Shown here: piece by piece, positions 15,274 through 23,811 of the stretch
How the letters are laid out: each line of letters begins with the position of its first letter
Position numbering within the stretch: position 1 is the stretch's first letter
From: an uncultured Clostridia bacterium
GTDB taxonomy: Bacteria > Bacillota > Clostridia > Christensenellales > Aristaeellaceae
Assembly: GCA_934621485.1 (NCBI GenBank)
Contig: CAKTUS010000002.1
Span: 25,650-89,649, forward strand
Length of the DNA stretch: 64,000 nucleotides
Direction: 5' to 3'
Made by a program: the position numbers and the translations under genes
The notes under the pieces: model-generated
Databases searched by the model: none
Seen by the model: the letters and a program-made list of their open reading frames with translations, nothing else
What the model was told of the DNA's origin: nothing

Positions 15274-15951
15274 TCATTCGTTCGTAGCTTGATGAATCAG
15301 GAAATCGTATACTTGCAGCTTGTAGTCGCTCATATAGGTTTCCATGGGAACGCCGGCTTCATAGATAGCTTTTGCGTGCTCCTTGCCAACGTAGCGCACA
15401 TGCCAGGGCTCATAGTTATAGCCCGTAATGGCTTCATAGCCCTCCATGTAGCGCACGATAAACCCAAAGCGGTAGGCGTTGGCATACACCCATTTGCCTT
15501 CCTCCGTTTTGCCAAAGGCGCTGTTGAGCTGGGAACTGCCCCGCTTTGCCAGGTCCATAGCCAGGCTCAACTGATGCTCGCTGGTACCGGGCCGGGCCAC
15601 CAATTCATCCGCCTTTTCCGCGCTGCCGGTTTTGGCCTTTTTGCGCGCATAAATGGCTGACTGCTTTGCGTAGCTGCGGTAGCCGGAAACAATGGCCAGA
15701 GAGTGGCCTTCTTCCTTTGCAGCGGCAAACATTTCCTCCAGGGCTGTGGCTGCATCGTCCCGCATGGTTTGGGACATACCGGGCCCAATCACCTTGCGGG
15801 TCGCAGGCACATACAATTCACTGATGGCATGCTGGCGGTTAATCAGGAAAATGGTTCCGTCAATATTCTTGTCCGGAAGCGCTTCGTCCATACTACCGCT
15901 CAGCAATGCAGCAGACACGGCCACAATCGAAAACACTTTTTCGAGCAGCAA
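15274..15951 (-). CDS. D-alanyl-D-alanine carboxypeptidase, VanY family
   Basis: 225 residues. It starts with TTG at 15951 behind GAAGGGGTG; an in-frame stop just upstream rules out a longer form. The N-terminal hydrophobic stretch (residues about 6-20) should export or anchor the protein. The zinc site is intact: H126 and D133 in TSEHQLSLAMD, and E181/H184 in YEPWHVRYVG. The usual Gly of the first motif is Ser (HQLSL). VSGYRSYAKQ is the conserved loop. It is the first gene of a two-gene operon of VanY paralogues. Glycopeptide resistance is not implied, because vanR/S/H/A-type genes are absent; routine peptidoglycan trimming is more likely. Confidence 0.92.
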   Translation of the reverse strand: MLLEKVFSIVAVSAALLSGSMDEALPDKNIDGTIFLINRQHAISELYVPATRKVIGPGMSQTMRDDAATALEEMFAAAKEEGHSLAIVSGYRSYAKQSAIYARKKAKTGSAEKADELVARPGTSEHQLSLAMDLAKRGSSQLNSAFGKTEEGKWVYANAYRFGFIVRYMEGYEAITGYNYEPWHVRYVGKEHAKAIYEAGVPMETYMSDYKLQVYDFLIHQATNE

Positions 15952-15974
15952 TGCAAATCACACCCCTTCAGTTT

Positions 15975-16003
15975 ATTGTAACATTTTCAATTTGCTTTCG
16001 CAA
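15975..16003 (-). promoter_or_regulatory. Promoter of the two-gene VanY operon
   Basis: Minus strand: -35 TTGCGA (15998-16003), 17-bp spacer, -10 TACAAT (15975-15980). It lies against the end of hflX. The same hexamers with the same spacing occur before ftsA. Confidence 0.7.
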
Positions 16004-16006
16004 TAA

Positions 16007-17776
16007 CTATCTTGCGTCATCCAGCAGTTTTGCACCCTCGCGGCAGGCAAAATTTACATTTTGGCCATCCATGCGCATTTTCAGAATCACGCCCTCCTCG
16101 CTATGGCATTGGGAAAGCACGCTTCCCATCTGGTGCAGCCGGTTCACCAGACCGTACTGGGCGAAGGGCACCAGCAGCCGCACCTCCTGCGCGCCTGCAT
16201 CCAGTTCCTTCTCTACCGCTTCCAGCAGACCGTCTACATTCTGCCCGGTAGCGGCGCTGATGCGCAGAGCGCCGGGCAGGCGGTCGGGCGTATCGGCAAA
16301 CAGATCGCACTTGTTCAGCACTTCAATTCTCGGCGCTTCGGTGGCCCCTAGACTGTCCAGCACTTCCTCTACCGTTTGCCGCCTGGCTTCCAGCTCCGGA
16401 TCCGCGCCGTCGCACACAAGGAGCAGCACGTCGGCCAGGCGTGCTTCCTCCAAAGTAGCTCGGAAGGCTTTTACCAGTTCGTGGGGCAGCTTGCGGATAA
16501 AGCCTACCGTATCCACCAGCAGCGCCTTTCCCCCATGGGGCAGGCTGATAGGCCGGCTCACGCTGTCCAGCGTCGCGAACAGCTGATCCATAACATAGAC
16601 GTTTGAACCAGTCAAAAGGTTAAACAATGTGGATTTTCCTGCGTTGGTGTATCCCACCAGCGCCACAATGGGCACGCCGTTTTTTTCCCGGCTCTGACGG
16701 CGCAGCCCGCGCTGCTTTTCCATTTGCTCCAGCTCCCGGCGCAAATCGGTCAGGCGTTCCCGAATCCGGCGGCGGTTCACCTCCAGCTTGCTTTCGCCGG
16801 GGCCGCGGGTGCCGATGCCGCCCGCCAGGCGGCTCAGAACCAGGCCCTGGCCCAGCAGGCGCTGACTGCGGTATTGCAACTGCGCCATTTCCACCTGCAA
16901 CTTGCCCTCTCGGGTGTTGGCTCTGGCGGCAAAAATATCTAAAATCAGCGTCGTACGGTCTATGACCTTCATGCGCAGCGTTTCTTCCAGGTTTTTTTGC
17001 ATCACGCCGGTGAGTTCTTCATCAAAAATGACCAGATCCGCCTGAACCGCCTGACAACGCAGGCTCAGCTCCTCCGCCTTTCCACGGCCGATGCAGTAGG
17101 CCCCGTCTGGCTTCGATCGCTTTTGCAGCACCCGAAGCACCGTATCCGCTCCTGCCGTTTTGGCCAGTTCCTCCAGCTCGTCCAGCGAGGTTTCGCTCTC
17201 AATCCCCACCAGCACCGCCCGTTCCCTCTCCTTGTGTACAGACGGCAACTCGGCAACATAGGCTTCATCGGTTTGGGCAATGCGCTCCATCCATTCCTGT
17301 TGAGGAAGCTTGCGGGTGTTCAGCAGTTCGGTGCGGCTTACCTGCCCTTCGTGAGCGGGGTCCAGAAAGGCGCACTGCACGCTGGTGGGATGGCCGTCCT
17401 TGCGCACGCCTATGGCGCACATGGCGTCAAAGCGCATACTGAGCAAGGCGCTGATGTCCACATCGCTCAGCTCGCCATGCCCGTTGGGATGGGTATGCAC
17501 ACAGCGAATCATGCTCAAACGCCGCTGGCTGCGGCGCAGGCGCAAATCCGGCAAATCAATGCTGTCCGACCGGCCGATGAACACATCGGCAATCGCTCCG
17601 TCCCGGGTAATATACAGCGCAATTTCCCTGTTCAAAGACGCAGAATAGCCGCAGAGCCCCTCCATCAGGTCCTGCGGCATAAAAACATCCGGCTCCAGCT
17701 GCATGTCGTAAAGCGTAGCCAGCTCATCCAGCACGCTTTTGCGGATTCCCTCAATATTGCCATGAATCTCCGGCAT
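16007..17776 (-). CDS. hflX: GTPase HflX with N-terminal JAMM/JAB-like domain
   Basis: 589 residues. The ATG at 17776 follows AAAGGAAGG; an upstream TTG overlaps that site. Residues about 1-175 form an extra N-terminal domain with the complete JAMM metalloprotease signature: E51, then H94-T-H96 with S104-x2-D107 (CVHTHPNGHGELSDVD). From about 187 it is a standard HflX: ERAVLVGIES, a helical region with GGIGTRGPGESKLE (319-332), then the G domain with P-loop GYTNAGKST (374-382), a DTVGFIRKLP switch and NKCD. HflX splits stalled or stress-inactivated ribosomes. The proposed metalloprotease activity is inference from ligand spacing. Typical HflX is about 430 residues, so this one is clearly extended. 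Confidence 0.93.
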   Translation of the reverse strand: MPEIHGNIEGIRKSVLDELATLYDMQLEPDVFMPQDLMEGLCGYSASLNREIALYITRDGAIADVFIGRSDSIDLPDLRLRRSQRRLSMIRCVHTHPNGHGELSDVDISALLSMRFDAMCAIGVRKDGHPTSVQCAFLDPAHEGQVSRTELLNTRKLPQQEWMERIAQTDEAYVAELPSVHKERERAVLVGIESETSLDELEELAKTAGADTVLRVLQKRSKPDGAYCIGRGKAEELSLRCQAVQADLVIFDEELTGVMQKNLEETLRMKVIDRTTLILDIFAARANTREGKLQVEMAQLQYRSQRLLGQGLVLSRLAGGIGTRGPGESKLEVNRRRIRERLTDLRRELEQMEKQRGLRRQSREKNGVPIVALVGYTNAGKSTLFNLLTGSNVYVMDQLFATLDSVSRPISLPHGGKALLVDTVGFIRKLPHELVKAFRATLEEARLADVLLLVCDGADPELEARRQTVEEVLDSLGATEAPRIEVLNKCDLFADTPDRLPGALRISAATGQNVDGLLEAVEKELDAGAQEVRLLVPFAQYGLVNRLHQMGSVLSQCHSEEGVILKMRMDGQNVNFACREGAKLLDDAR

Positions 17777-17887
17777 AAGCCTTCCTTTCAAGCACCGCTC
17801 ATCCAGGTGCTTTGCGCTTCAAAGCGCCACAGTATACAGGAAAGCCGGAAGGGCCGCGGCCCCTCCGGCGCTGTCAGGCAAAAACGC

Positions 17888-18262
17888 TTAGCCCTGGGGA
17901 TGCTTCTTTTTATAATCGTCTACAGCCGCGTGAATCGCCTGCTCTGCCAGCAGAGAACAGTGCATTTTCACAGGGGGCAGACCGTCCAGAGCCTCGGCGA
18001 CCGCCTTGTTGGTCAAATCCAGCGCTTCATCCACGGTTTTGCCCTTCACCATCTCAGTGGCCATGCTGCTGGTGGCAATGGCGGCGGCGCAGCCAAAGGT
18101 TTTGAACTTCACGTCGGTAATCACGTTGTCCTCTACCTTGATATCCATTTTCATAATGTCGCCGCACTTGGCGTTGCCCACCGTGCCGCTGCCGGACGCA
18201 TCGGGAATTTCGCCCACATTACGGGGATTGGCAAAATGATCCATCACTTTTTCGCTATACAT
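17888..18262 (-). CDS. iscU: Iron-sulfur cluster scaffold, IscU/NifU N-terminal type
   Basis: 124 residues. It starts MYSEKVMDHFANPRNVGEI, the classic IscU N-terminus. Three cluster-binding cysteines are visible: GNAKCGDIMKM (with the conserved Asp), FKTFGCAAAIATSS, and PPVKMHCSLLAEQA. The scaffold receives sulfur from IscS and assembles a [2Fe-2S] or [4Fe-4S] cluster for transfer. It is third in an iscR-iscS-iscU operon, 32 nt after iscS. No hscA, hscB or fdx follows, which is normal for Clostridia. Confidence 0.96.
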   Translation of the reverse strand: MYSEKVMDHFANPRNVGEIPDASGSGTVGNAKCGDIMKMDIKVEDNVITDVKFKTFGCAAAIATSSMATEMVKGKTVDEALDLTNKAVAEALDGLPPVKMHCSLLAEQAIHAAVDDYKKKHPQG

Positions 18263-18294
18263 CCTGAAAATCCTCCTTCTATCCCAATCAAACG

Positions 18295-19482
18295 TTATTT
18301 CTGAATCTGGAAGCTGTTTTCGGGGCTGAGGGCGCTCATGGCGCGGAGCTTTTCCACAATGCCGGGCAGCTCTTTGAGCACATAGTCCACATCCGCTTCG
18401 GTGGTATCGTTGCCCAGGGACAGCCGCAGACTGCCGTGAGCAATTTCATGAGGCAAGCCAATGGCCAGCAGCACATGGGACGGGTCCAGGCTGCCGCTGG
18501 TGCAGGCGCTGCCGCTGGAGGCTTCCACGCCCACCAGATCCAGCCGCATCAGCAGCGACTCGCCCTCCACATAGCGCACCGATACATTTACATTGGCAGG
18601 CAGGCGCCTGGTACGGTGCCCGTTCAGGCGCACGTCGGGAATTTCGGTCAGGATGCCGTCAATCAGTTTATCCCGTAGCCGGCTTACCCGGGGGCCATAC
18701 TCCGGCAGCTCAGCCGTGGCCAGTTCAATCGCTTTGCCAAGGCCCACAATGCCAGGCAGGTTTTCCGTACCGGCGCGAAGGCCCCGCTCCTGAGCGCCGC
18801 CAAAAATCAGGTTGCTCATTTTGGTGCCCTTGCGAATGTACAGCGCGCCGATGCCCTTTGGGGCGTGGAACTTATGGCCGGACAGGCTGAGCATGTCCAC
18901 ATTCAGCTCGTTCACATTCAGGGGAATGGCTCCCACGGCCTGCACGGCGTCAGTGTGGAACAAAATGCCCTTTTCCTTAGCCAGCTTGCCAATTTCGGCA
19001 ATGGGCTGAATGGTGCCAATTTCATTGTTGGCGGTCATGATGGTGATCAGCACAGTATCATCGCAAATGGCGTTCTTCACGTCCTCCACGCTCACCAGGC
19101 CATCGGCGTCCACCGGCAGATACGTTACGCGATAGCCCTGCTTTTCCATGTAAGCGCAGGTGTGCAGCACGGCGTGGTGCTCGATGGCGCTGGTAATGAT
19201 GTGCCTGCCCTTGCCCTCGGTCACCTTGGCGGCGCAGCGGATGGCCCAGTTATCGCTCTCGCTGCCGCCGGCGGTAAAATAGATTTCCCGAGGTTCGCAG
19301 CCCAAGGCCGCCGCCACCTGCTTGCGGGCTTTCTCTACAGCGCGGCGCGCATCGCGCCCTACGCTGTGAATGGAACTGGGATTGCCGTAATGCTCTACAA
19401 AGTAGGGCAGCATTGCCTCCAGCACTTCGGGACGGGTTGCGGTAGTAGCCGCATTGTCCATATAGATGATGTGATCAGTCAT
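18295..19482 (-). CDS. iscS: Cysteine desulfurase, IscS/NifS type
   Basis: 395 residues. It opens with [18 protein letters not shown], as in NifS-like enzymes. PLP-site features: the [11 protein letters not shown] histidine that stacks on the cofactor, and the [17 protein letters not shown] lysine. The active-site cysteine is in [15 protein letters not shown]. The enzyme converts cysteine to alanine and carries the sulfur as persulfide to IscU or to tRNA-thiolation enzymes. Its start overlaps the end of the Rrf2 regulator gene by 8 nt. Confidence 0.97.
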   Translation of the reverse strand: MTDHIIYMDNAATTATRPEVLEAMLPYFVEHYGNPSSIHSVGRDARRAVEKARKQVAAALGCEPREIYFTAGGSESDNWAIRCAAKVTEGKGRHIITSAIEHHAVLHTCAYMEKQGYRVTYLPVDADGLVSVEDVKNAICDDTVLITIMTANNEIGTIQPIAEIGKLAKEKGILFHTDAVQAVGAIPLNVNELNVDMLSLSGHKFHAPKGIGALYIRKGTKMSNLIFGGAQERGLRAGTENLPGIVGLGKAIELATAELPEYGPRVSRLRDKLIDGILTEIPDVRLNGHRTRRLPANVNVSVRYVEGESLLMRLDLVGVEASSGSACTSGSLDPSHVLLAIGLPHEIAHGSLRLSLGNDTTEADVDYVLKELPGIVEKLRAMSALSPENSFQIQK

Positions 19483-19903
19483 GGTTTTCTGCCTCGCTTT
19501 CGCATGGTTGGGTCAGCATATCGCTGAGCTTGATTTTATCCAGCTCGTGGTTGATGGAATCGGTTACCCGCTGCCACACCCACCGCACCGGGCAGGTGCC
19601 GCTTTTCCGGCAGGACTCCTGAGCGGAAGCGCACTCGCTGAGCTCAATGGGGCCCTCAACCGAGTCGATGATGTCCCGCAGGCTGATGTTCTGCGGCCTT
19701 TCTGCAATCTGGTATCCGCCCTGGGCCCCTCGCACGGTGCTCACCAGTCCCGCACGACGAAGGTTGCCCAAAAGCTGTTCCAAATATTGCTTCGGCACCC
19801 CGACAGTGGAAATGCTTTGCAGCGTTTGCGGCCCTTCGCCCTCGTGCAGCGCCAGGTAGTACATGGCATACAGGCCATATTTGCCGCGTGTGGATAGCTT
19901 CAT
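19475..19903 (-). CDS. iscR: Rrf2-family transcriptional regulator, IscR-like
   Basis: 142 residues. The ATG at 19903 follows AAAGGAGCTTAC and starts the typical [19 protein letters not shown] winged helix-turn-helix occupies residues about 1-80 ([26 protein letters not shown]). Three cysteines in [17 protein letters not shown] (spaced C-x6-C-x5-C) match the cluster-binding site of IscR, which has C-x5-C-x5-C. It probably senses Fe-S status and represses its own operon when it holds a cluster. Rrf2 relatives such as CymR lack these cysteines, so IscR is the better call. Confidence 0.92.
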   Translation of the reverse strand: MKLSTRGKYGLYAMYYLALHEGEGPQTLQSISTVGVPKQYLEQLLGNLRRAGLVSTVRGAQGGYQIAERPQNISLRDIIDSVEGPIELSECASAQESCRKSGTCPVRWVWQRVTDSINHELDKIKLSDMLTQPCESEAENHD

Positions 19904-19951
19904 GTAAGCTCCTTTCGGAATCCCTACTCTTTTAATCGGGTTTTCTATGGC

Positions 19952-19980
19952 AGAATAGCACTTTTCACCTGCACTGTCAA
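19952..19980 (-). promoter_or_regulatory. Promoter of the iscRSU operon
   Basis: Minus strand: -35 TTGACA (19975-19980), 17-bp spacer, -10 TATTCT (19952-19957). An IscR site is expected around here, but I could not assign one by eye. Confidence 0.75.
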
Positions 19981-20720
19981 CATCTTTCGCTCTTTTCGAA
20001 AACTTTTTTGCCAAAAAGATTGGGAAAACCGTTCCGTCAGGCAGCCAAAAAAGCTCGCCCGGGCGCCGCGCGCAACAAGGACGCTTTTTGCATTTGCCAA
20101 CCGCAGGTCAGCCAGGCGATACGCTTTCGTCAGAGGGAGCCGAAAAAACCGGCCGTTGGAAAACCCTGTGGGTATCGAACGGCGCGTCCCCTCCGCTTCC
20201 GATTTTTCAAACCAGCGTCAAGGCTGCCAATCCAGGTGCTTGCGCCATAAGATTTTTCCCGTTTCATCCGGCAAGCCGTTAACGAGCAAGCCCAAAAGCG
20301 GCTCGGTAAAAACTCGCCCCCAGTTGAGTTCCTTGAACGGCTTGAAGCCAAACAACTCAACTGAGGGCGAAAGCCTGAGGCATGTTGGAAAGTCGTGTTC
20401 CTTCCTTGCCCGTTTTGAAAGCGGCGGCATGCTTCAGGTTGTCGAAAAAACGGATTGGCCGCCATCGTCTGGAAGCAGCGCTTCGCTGGTTCGCTGGGAA
20501 CGCGCTGCGGCATAAGGCTTAGGGGCTCAGGCCCTAAAACCCCCGCAGGAGACAGTGCCTCCTGCATGTTCAGTCCTTTTCAACGCCTCGCACGGCAAGG
20601 CTGTATAGGGGGAGGCACTATTTCAGGCTTGAGGAGCGGCGCTCTTGCTTGTTTGGCTCTCGAGCATTTTTCGCGAGTCAAAGCAGCGCCGCGGCGTTTG
20701 ACCTCCCGCCCGTCGTTTCG
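19981..20720. repeat. Composite intergenic repeat locus 3
   Basis: About 740 bp without a gene. Module B lies at 20471-20565 on the plus strand, closely matching the inverted copy at 6731-6822 (GGAAGCAGCGCTTCGCTGGTT, then CCGCAGGAG...CTCCTGC). A second copy of a short phrase (CCAAAAAAGCTCGCC near 20045) echoes CCAAAAAGCTCGCC near 6508. An inverted repeat, CAGTTGAGTT (20322-20331) with AACTCAACTG (20356-20365), encloses about 24 bp. The rest is hairpin-rich and non-coding. Confidence 0.65.
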
Positions 20721-21254
20721 TCATCCGCCTTTTGGAAGGCTGCTTTCCTTGTTTTCCGCATCCCAGGGAACCAGCCGGGCCAGAATCCGGCCGTTGTCCT
20801 CCACCTGAATTTCCGCATAGGCAGCGGCTCCGGGCCGTCTTTCGCAAACCGCTCCCGGATTCACAAGATACACCCCGCCGTCCTGTCGGATATCCGCCCG
20901 ATGGGTATGGCCGTACAGCGCCACCTGCGCCATGCGTTCACAAGCGGCATAGCACAGCCTGTCCAGCCCAAACTTAACTTGCCGGGTGTGGCCATGGCAG
21001 GCAAAAAACAGCGTTCTCCCCACGGCAAATACCTTTTCCTGGGGTTCTGTGCAGCTCCAGTCATTATTTCCGGGCACCAGTATGCAGCGCGCGCCCTGCT
21101 TTTCCAGCATGGGAATCAACGTTTCAAAATCCGATGCGCCGTCGCCCAGAAACACAGCCGTATGAATCGTTCCGTTCCGCAAAGCCTGCTCAAAAGCCTT
21201 TTGAAGGCCGTTTGCATAGCCGTGGGAATCCGACGTAACAATGACCCGTTTCAT
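20721..21254 (-). CDS. ysnB: YfcE/YsnB-type metallophosphoesterase
   Basis: 177 residues. The ATG at 21254 begins MKRVIVTSDSHG, two nt after the stop codon of the rph-rdgB gene, so it is coupled to it. Metal-binding motifs of the calcineurin-like family are all present: D-x-H (SDSHG, about 8-12), GDGASDFE, PGNNDW, HGH and YGHTHRAD (GHTH). The order gerM-rph-rdgB-ysnB is the one I know from Bacillus subtilis, which supports the symbol. Relatives hydrolyse phosphodiesters in vitro; the physiological substrate is unknown. Confidence 0.9.
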   Translation of the reverse strand: MKRVIVTSDSHGYANGLQKAFEQALRNGTIHTAVFLGDGASDFETLIPMLEKQGARCILVPGNNDWSCTEPQEKVFAVGRTLFFACHGHTRQVKFGLDRLCYAACERMAQVALYGHTHRADIRQDGGVYLVNPGAVCERRPGAAAYAEIQVEDNGRILARLVPWDAENKESSLPKGG

Positions 21255-21256
21255 GC

Positions 21257-22570
21257 TTATAGAGCCTCGTCGAGCACCTTTTTCATTTCCCGCGCAGCCG
21301 CCGCCCGGTGGCTCACTTGGTTCTTTTCCTGAGCCGTCATCTGGCCAAAGCTCTTGCCCGAAGCATGCCAAAACAGCGGGTCATAGCCAAAGCCGCCTTC
21401 GCCGCTGCGCTCCTGAAGCAGCGTGCCAGGGCACTCGCCCCGCACCACACGGGTTGCTTCGCCGGGCAGGCTCAGGGCCATGGCGCACACAAAGCGGCAT
21501 GCCCGGTTTTGCACGTCCCGCATGTTTTTCAGCAGCAGGTCGTTATTGGCCTGATCGTCGCCATGGCCGCCTGCGTACCGGGCGCTGCGCACTCCCGGCG
21601 CGCCGCCCAGCGCATCCACGCTCAGGCCGCTGTCGTCTGCCAGAGCGGGCAACCCCGTAAAGCGGGAAACCGCCTCCGCTTTAATCACAGCGTTCTGCTC
21701 AAAAGTTTCTCCATCCTCCAAAATATCGCCTGTAAAACCGGCGTCTTTCATGGAGATCAGCTCCGCCGCGCCGCCCAGCATTTGCGAAAGCTCCTGTAGC
21801 TTATGGGCGTTTCCTGTGGCCACGGCTATGCGGGGCTTGGGAAGCAAAAACTCTGTTTCCCCTTTGAGCGCCTGCCGCTGGGCGCGCATCAGGCTGCGAA
21901 CTCCCGCCCGCCCCATATCCAACAGGCTGCTCAATTCCACATTGGTAAAGGCGCGTCCCTCGCCAGTGCCCTGCAATTCAATAAACTCGCCCCGCTGATT
22001 CATAACCAGGTTCATATCCGTCTGCGCATGGCTGTCCTCCGCGTAGCACAAGTCCAGCATGGGCCGGTTTTCCACAAGGCCGGCGCTGATGGCCGCCACC
22101 TGGGCGATGATGGGGTTTTCAGTCAGCAGGCCGTTCTTCATCAGCTTGTTTACCGCCAGCACCAGCGCCACATAAGCACCGGTAATAGAGGCCGTGCGGG
22201 TACCGCCGTCGGCCTGCAGCACATCGCAATCCAGGGTGATGGTGCGTTCCCCCAGCTTTTGCATGTCCACCGCCTGGCGCAGCGACCGGCCAATGAGCCG
22301 CTGGATTTCCACGCTGCGGCCGTCTTTTTTGACGCCATCGCGAGCCTTGCGCCGGCCGGTAGAGGCAGGCAGCATGGCATACTCCGCCGTTACCCAGCCC
22401 CGACCCTGGTCCCGCAGGAAGGGCGGCACGCTTTCCTCCACGCTGGCGGTGCAAATAACGCGGGTCTTTCCTGTAGAGATTAGGCAGCTGCCGTCGGCCG
22501 TTTCCACGAAACCGGGCTGAATGGTACGCGGGCGAGGCTGATGGTTCAGACGTTGATCGCTGCGTGGCAT
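21257..22570 (-). CDS. rph-rdgB: Bifunctional RNase PH / XTP-dITP pyrophosphatase fusion
   Basis: 437 residues from the ATG at 22570 after AAAAAGGAG. Residues 1-238 are RNase PH, a phosphate-dependent 3'-5' exonuclease that matures tRNA ends: [29 protein letters not shown], the GRSLRQAVD patch, and the [20 protein letters not shown] active-site stretch. Residues about 245-437 are the Ham1/RdgB pyrophosphatase that clears ITP and [49 protein letters not shown], and GFGYDPLFW. The two are separate adjacent genes (rph, ysnA) in B. subtilis; here one frame encodes both without a stop between them. Such fusions are known in Firmicutes. Confidence 0.96.
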   Translation of the reverse strand: MPRSDQRLNHQPRPRTIQPGFVETADGSCLISTGKTRVICTASVEESVPPFLRDQGRGWVTAEYAMLPASTGRRKARDGVKKDGRSVEIQRLIGRSLRQAVDMQKLGERTITLDCDVLQADGGTRTASITGAYVALVLAVNKLMKNGLLTENPIIAQVAAISAGLVENRPMLDLCYAEDSHAQTDMNLVMNQRGEFIELQGTGEGRAFTNVELSSLLDMGRAGVRSLMRAQRQALKGETEFLLPKPRIAVATGNAHKLQELSQMLGGAAELISMKDAGFTGDILEDGETFEQNAVIKAEAVSRFTGLPALADDSGLSVDALGGAPGVRSARYAGGHGDDQANNDLLLKNMRDVQNRACRFVCAMALSLPGEATRVVRGECPGTLLQERSGEGGFGYDPLFWHASGKSFGQMTAQEKNQVSHRAAAAREMKKVLDEAL

Positions 22571-22661
22571 GACAAAAACTCCTTTTTCATTCCAAAAATA
22601 GCGCAGACTTGTTCCGCCTGCGCTCTGCATTATACCGCTTTGAGCTTGCCTTTGTCCAGCC

Positions 22662-23684
22662 TCAGTCCGTTTCCACAACGCCCGGATACTGCGCCATGAC
22701 CTCTTCCTCCTGGTTGATAAAGGTGGCTGTACTTTCCGGCTGCTTTTCCATCTTCTGTCCGTCCACCAAAATTTCCACCTTTTTCACACCCGGGAATTGG
22801 GAACAGGTGAATAGAATCGCGCGAATGGCCTGTTGGCCGCCGTCGGTGGTTTCCATGGCCTGCTGAAACTCGCTGCTGAAGTTTACCGTAACCACACCGT
22901 CCTTCATGGTAACGCCCTTAATACCGCAGTTTTCCGGCAGCGCCCGTTCCAGGCCGCTGTCGCTCTTGGGGCCTTTGGCCAGTTCCAGCACGGCGGTGGT
23001 GGGATCTGCGTCGCTGAATACCGCGCGGGTTACCGGCACCAGCAAGCGTCCCGTCTGTGAGGGGAAGTACAGCTTCACCAGCTCCGCATCATCGGCGAAG
23101 GTCGCCACGCTTTCCAGATTCAGGTTTCCGCCGTTAAACACGCCGCTTACATCCGTGCCATAGGTCAGTTTGCTGCGTTTTTGCCCGTCAAATTCCAGCG
23201 TAACCTCTTTCACGGTGCCAAAGCAGGTCATGGCGTTGGTCACCGCATCCACCATCAGCGCCTCCTGCTGGGCGCTGGCGCAGCTGAGCGCCTCTTTGCT
23301 CAGGTTCACATTGGCGCGCCCTTTTTGAATGTCAATTTCAAAGGTGGTGTTTTCCGGAATCACCGTGCGGAGCCCCAGCCTGGCGGCCTGCATATCATTT
23401 TGGCTGCTTTTCACCATCAGGCCCAGGGTTGCCTTGGCTATGCCGTCGGTCTTTTCCACCTTGCGGGTCACGGGCACCAGATAGCCCTCTCCATCCTCAT
23501 AAAACACGGTGGTGGATACGGTTTCGGCGTGCGTGGCCGCCGCAGTCTCCTCAATGGGAATGTTGGTTTGCTCCACCAAGACCTGAGAGGTGGTTTTGCC
23601 TCCGCCCTTCAAAGCCAGCACCACCACCAGCGCCGCCGCGCACACAATCAGAATCCGCTCAATATCCGCCCGTTTGATTTTCAT
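22662..23684 (-). CDS. gerM: GerM-type lipoprotein/membrane protein with two GerMN domains
   Basis: 341 residues. The ATG at 23684 follows GGAGGAGTGGAGCAAG; a longer frame upstream is not used. A transmembrane anchor spans residues about 9-26 ([15 protein letters not shown]). Two GerMN repeats follow: [19 protein letters not shown] (first) and [20 protein letters not shown] (second), each leading to a beta-rich stretch ending in NVNLSKEA or VNFSSEF. GerM takes part in spore engulfment and germination in Bacillus. The next genes are rph-rdgB and ysnB, the conserved neighbourhood. Unlike Bacillus GerM it has no clear lipobox. Confidence 0.88.
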   Translation of the reverse strand: MKIKRADIERILIVCAAALVVVLALKGGGKTTSQVLVEQTNIPIEETAAATHAETVSTTVFYEDGEGYLVPVTRKVEKTDGIAKATLGLMVKSSQNDMQAARLGLRTVIPENTTFEIDIQKGRANVNLSKEALSCASAQQEALMVDAVTNAMTCFGTVKEVTLEFDGQKRSKLTYGTDVSGVFNGGNLNLESVATFADDAELVKLYFPSQTGRLLVPVTRAVFSDADPTTAVLELAKGPKSDSGLERALPENCGIKGVTMKDGVVTVNFSSEFQQAMETTDGGQQAIRAILFTCSQFPGVKKVEILVDGQKMEKQPESTATFINQEEEVMAQYPGVVETD

Positions 23685-23751
23685 CTTGCTCCACTCCTCC
23701 GCAGTCATTTGGCTATGAAAGGCTATGACGGAAAAACACGGCGCATGACAA

Positions 23752-23780
23752 TTGCGCTTTTGCCACCCGTGTGTTATGAT
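23752..23780 (+). promoter_or_regulatory. Promoter of rqcH
   Basis: Plus strand: -35 TTGCGC (23752-23757), 17-bp spacer, -10 TATGAT (23775-23780). Confidence 0.65.
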
Positions 23781-23811
23781 TTGGTGAACCCACACAAGGA
23801 GGAACACCGCC

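Noticed and set aside
15274..15951. Vancomycin-resistance cluster
   Set aside because: VanY-type peptidases are present but no VanH/VanA/VanX or VanR/VanS genes, so a resistance operon is not supported.
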